This document shows, piece after piece, positions 63,125 through 64,000 of a stretch of DNA of 64,000 nt; the first letter of the stretch is position 1; each line of letters starts with the position of its first letter. The stretch is from contig JAHENA010000001.1 of NCBI GenBank assembly GCA_024643405.1, forward strand, positions 47,695 through 111,694, read 5' to 3'. Origin of the DNA: Flavobacteriales bacterium. GTDB lineage: Bacteria; Bacteroidota; Bacteroidia; Flavobacteriales; Flavobacteriaceae. The position numbers and the translations under genes are program-made. The notes under the pieces are model-generated. The model was not told the DNA's origin, searched no databases, and saw only the letters and a list, made by a program, of their open reading frames with translations.

Positions 63125-63280
63125 ATGAAAGCAAAATCTAATACTCACATTTCTTTTTTTCAATCATTATTTGACAAATATATCTACTATGTTGTCATTA
63201 ATAAAAATCATAGACAGTCATTTAAAGACTATTTTAAAACAGAAATGACTCAAACTCTTGACAATTTATACCAAGTTTAA
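63125..63280 (+). CDS. small ORF of 51 residues, unknown
   Basis: An ATG-initiated frame of 51 codons divergent from the HTH gene, starting MKAKSNTHISFFQSLFDKYI and ending YFKTEMTQTLDNLYQV. It is mixed basic and aromatic, with no signal or membrane helix. The composition is protein-like, but no homologue is recognised. Its placement beside the HTH gene makes a regulated or regulating microprotein conceivable. The 229 bases after it (63281-63509) are AT-rich and show nothing identifiable. Confidence 0.4.
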   Translation: MKAKSNTHISFFQSLFDKYIYYVVINKNHRQSFKDYFKTEMTQTLDNLYQV

Positions 63281-63509
63281 ATAACTTCACTTTCATTATT
63301 ATTCTACTAGATTAAATTTTGGCGAAATAGATTTAATAATTTTTATTCTTTCCAATTTTATAAAGTGCTTCTTAACAAAAATTCTCATAAAATTATTAAA
63401 GTATTTATTGTTATATTCGTTTAACAGTTTATTCCCCATAACAAATTATTGACATACTTGATATATTACTTAAGTTTAAAGTGCTTTGGTAATTTTTAAA
63501 TATTTGAGA

Positions 63510-64000
63510 ATGAATTATGTTTCTATCATTAATTTTTTACTTATAGCGGGTGTAATACAGGGTTTTGGTTTTAACCTTGTGACCATATTTGTAAAAAAAA
63601 AATTTAACAAAACGGTCATCTTTTTAAATTTAACCATTCTTTTTATTTCATTAAATAATTTGCAAAGGTGGCTCATTGATAATGAGTATTCATCTGATTT
63701 ATTTCTCTTAAAAAACCTACTAATTCCTTGGTATTTACTAATACTTCCAATGTTTTATGCCTTTACGACTCATTTTCTGCAAATTGAAAAGATGGTAAAG
63801 GATTTTATTAAACTATCCTTAATAATTTTTGTCCTTCAAATTATTATTCGGCTTTGTCTTATATCGTATGTGTATTATGAAGTGCCAGACAGTAATACTC
63901 GTTTAATTGATAATTACACGACTGTTGAAGATATTTTTAATTTAATTTATAGTATTTTCTTATTTGCTAATACCGTATTATTTGTTTTTAAAAGGCATAA
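63510..64000 (+). CDS. membrane-sensor AraC-type regulator, N-terminal part only (window end)
   Basis: The frame opens at the ATG at 63510 and runs off the window with 163 codons read. The visible part is entirely membrane domain: hydrophobic segments near residues 5-26, 34-47, 75-92 and 100-125, with IPWYLLILPMFYAFTTHFL and QIEKMVKDFIK. This matches the N-terminal seven-helix sensor found before an AraC-type HTH in many flavobacterial regulators. The DNA-binding part lies outside, so the class is inferred. Confidence 0.6.
   Translation, partial: MNYVSIINFLLIAGVIQGFGFNLVTIFVKKKFNKTVIFLNLTILFISLNNLQRWLIDNEYSSDLFLLKNLLIPWYLLILPMFYAFTTHFLQIEKMVKDFIKLSLIIFVLQIIIRLCLISYVYYEVPDSNTRLIDNYTTVEDIFNLIYSIFLFANTVLFVFKRH

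Noticed and set aside
1..64000. CRISPR arrays, insertion sequences, prophage or conjugative elements
   Set aside because: No repeat-spacer pattern, transposase, integrase or phage gene was seen anywhere; gene order and base use look uniform.

Overview
The window looks like a chromosomal segment of a marine-type member of the Flavobacteriaceae (Bacteroidota). The evidence is the strong AT bias, the near absence of Shine-Dalgarno sequences, TAnnTTTG-type -7 promoter boxes, the Bacteroidota form of the division and cell-wall cluster, the short (287-residue) RpoD, a class II HMG-CoA reductase beside a GYDIA-type GHMP kinase, and many Bacteroidota lipoproteins. I saw no insertion sequence, prophage, plasmid gene or CRISPR array. 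Almost all of it is densely packed with genes, and no gap exceeds 300 bases.

Layout. 1-2.5 kb: a TolB-like propeller lipoprotein and a divergent M28 peptidase. 2.5-8.8 kb: a minus-strand block of FAD oxidoreductase, polytopic 4Fe-4S protein and two GT2 glycosyltransferases, with a divergent GH113-like lipoprotein. 9.2-15.1 kb: an eight-gene minus-strand operon that I read as an arsenosugar biosynthesis cluster. Its order is peroxidase-like AhpD fold protein, radical SAM ArsS, secreted rhodanese, TIGR04282 transferase, purine nucleoside phosphorylase, ArsM, secreted DUF547 protein and TIGR04283 glycosyltransferase. 15.7-24.6 kb: an exported EEP-family protein, tRNA-Phe, then coaX, a barrel protein, a TPR protein, lptC, a small membrane protein, a CNNM/CBS protein and ppiD (envelope biogenesis). 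24.6-30.9 kb: mevalonate-pathway pair, two tandem POT peptide transporters and a secreted thioredoxin. 30.9-41.9 kb: comEC, a C40 peptidase, lpxB, surE, a Prc-type protease, a lone OppC-like permease, an aminotransferase, engB and a hydrolase.

42.1-57.7 kb: the complete Bacteroidota dcw cluster (mraZ, rsmH, ftsL, ftsI, murE, mraY, murD, ftsW, murG, murC, ftsQ, ftsA, ftsZ). It is preceded by three 10-bp-spaced GTGGT boxes directly upstream of a -7 promoter element, and several of its genes need TTG or GTG starts. 57.8-64 kb: a YqeY protein, tRNA-Arg, an MtfA-like peptidase, rpe, rpoD, small unknown genes, an HTH protein and the start of a membrane-anchored regulator cut by the window end.

How the genes fit together: ArsM methylates arsenite and ArsS adds a 5'-deoxyadenosyl group. 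The phosphorylase carries Asp where 6-oxopurine enzymes have Asn, so it is a good candidate to remove adenine, after which the two transferases could finish the sugar. Two members have signal peptides, so part of the pathway may be periplasmic. Other points of interest are a terminator-like hairpin inside the lptC signal-peptide codons, a rare strong Shine-Dalgarno in front of rpoD, and a possible small RNA between rpoD and rpe.
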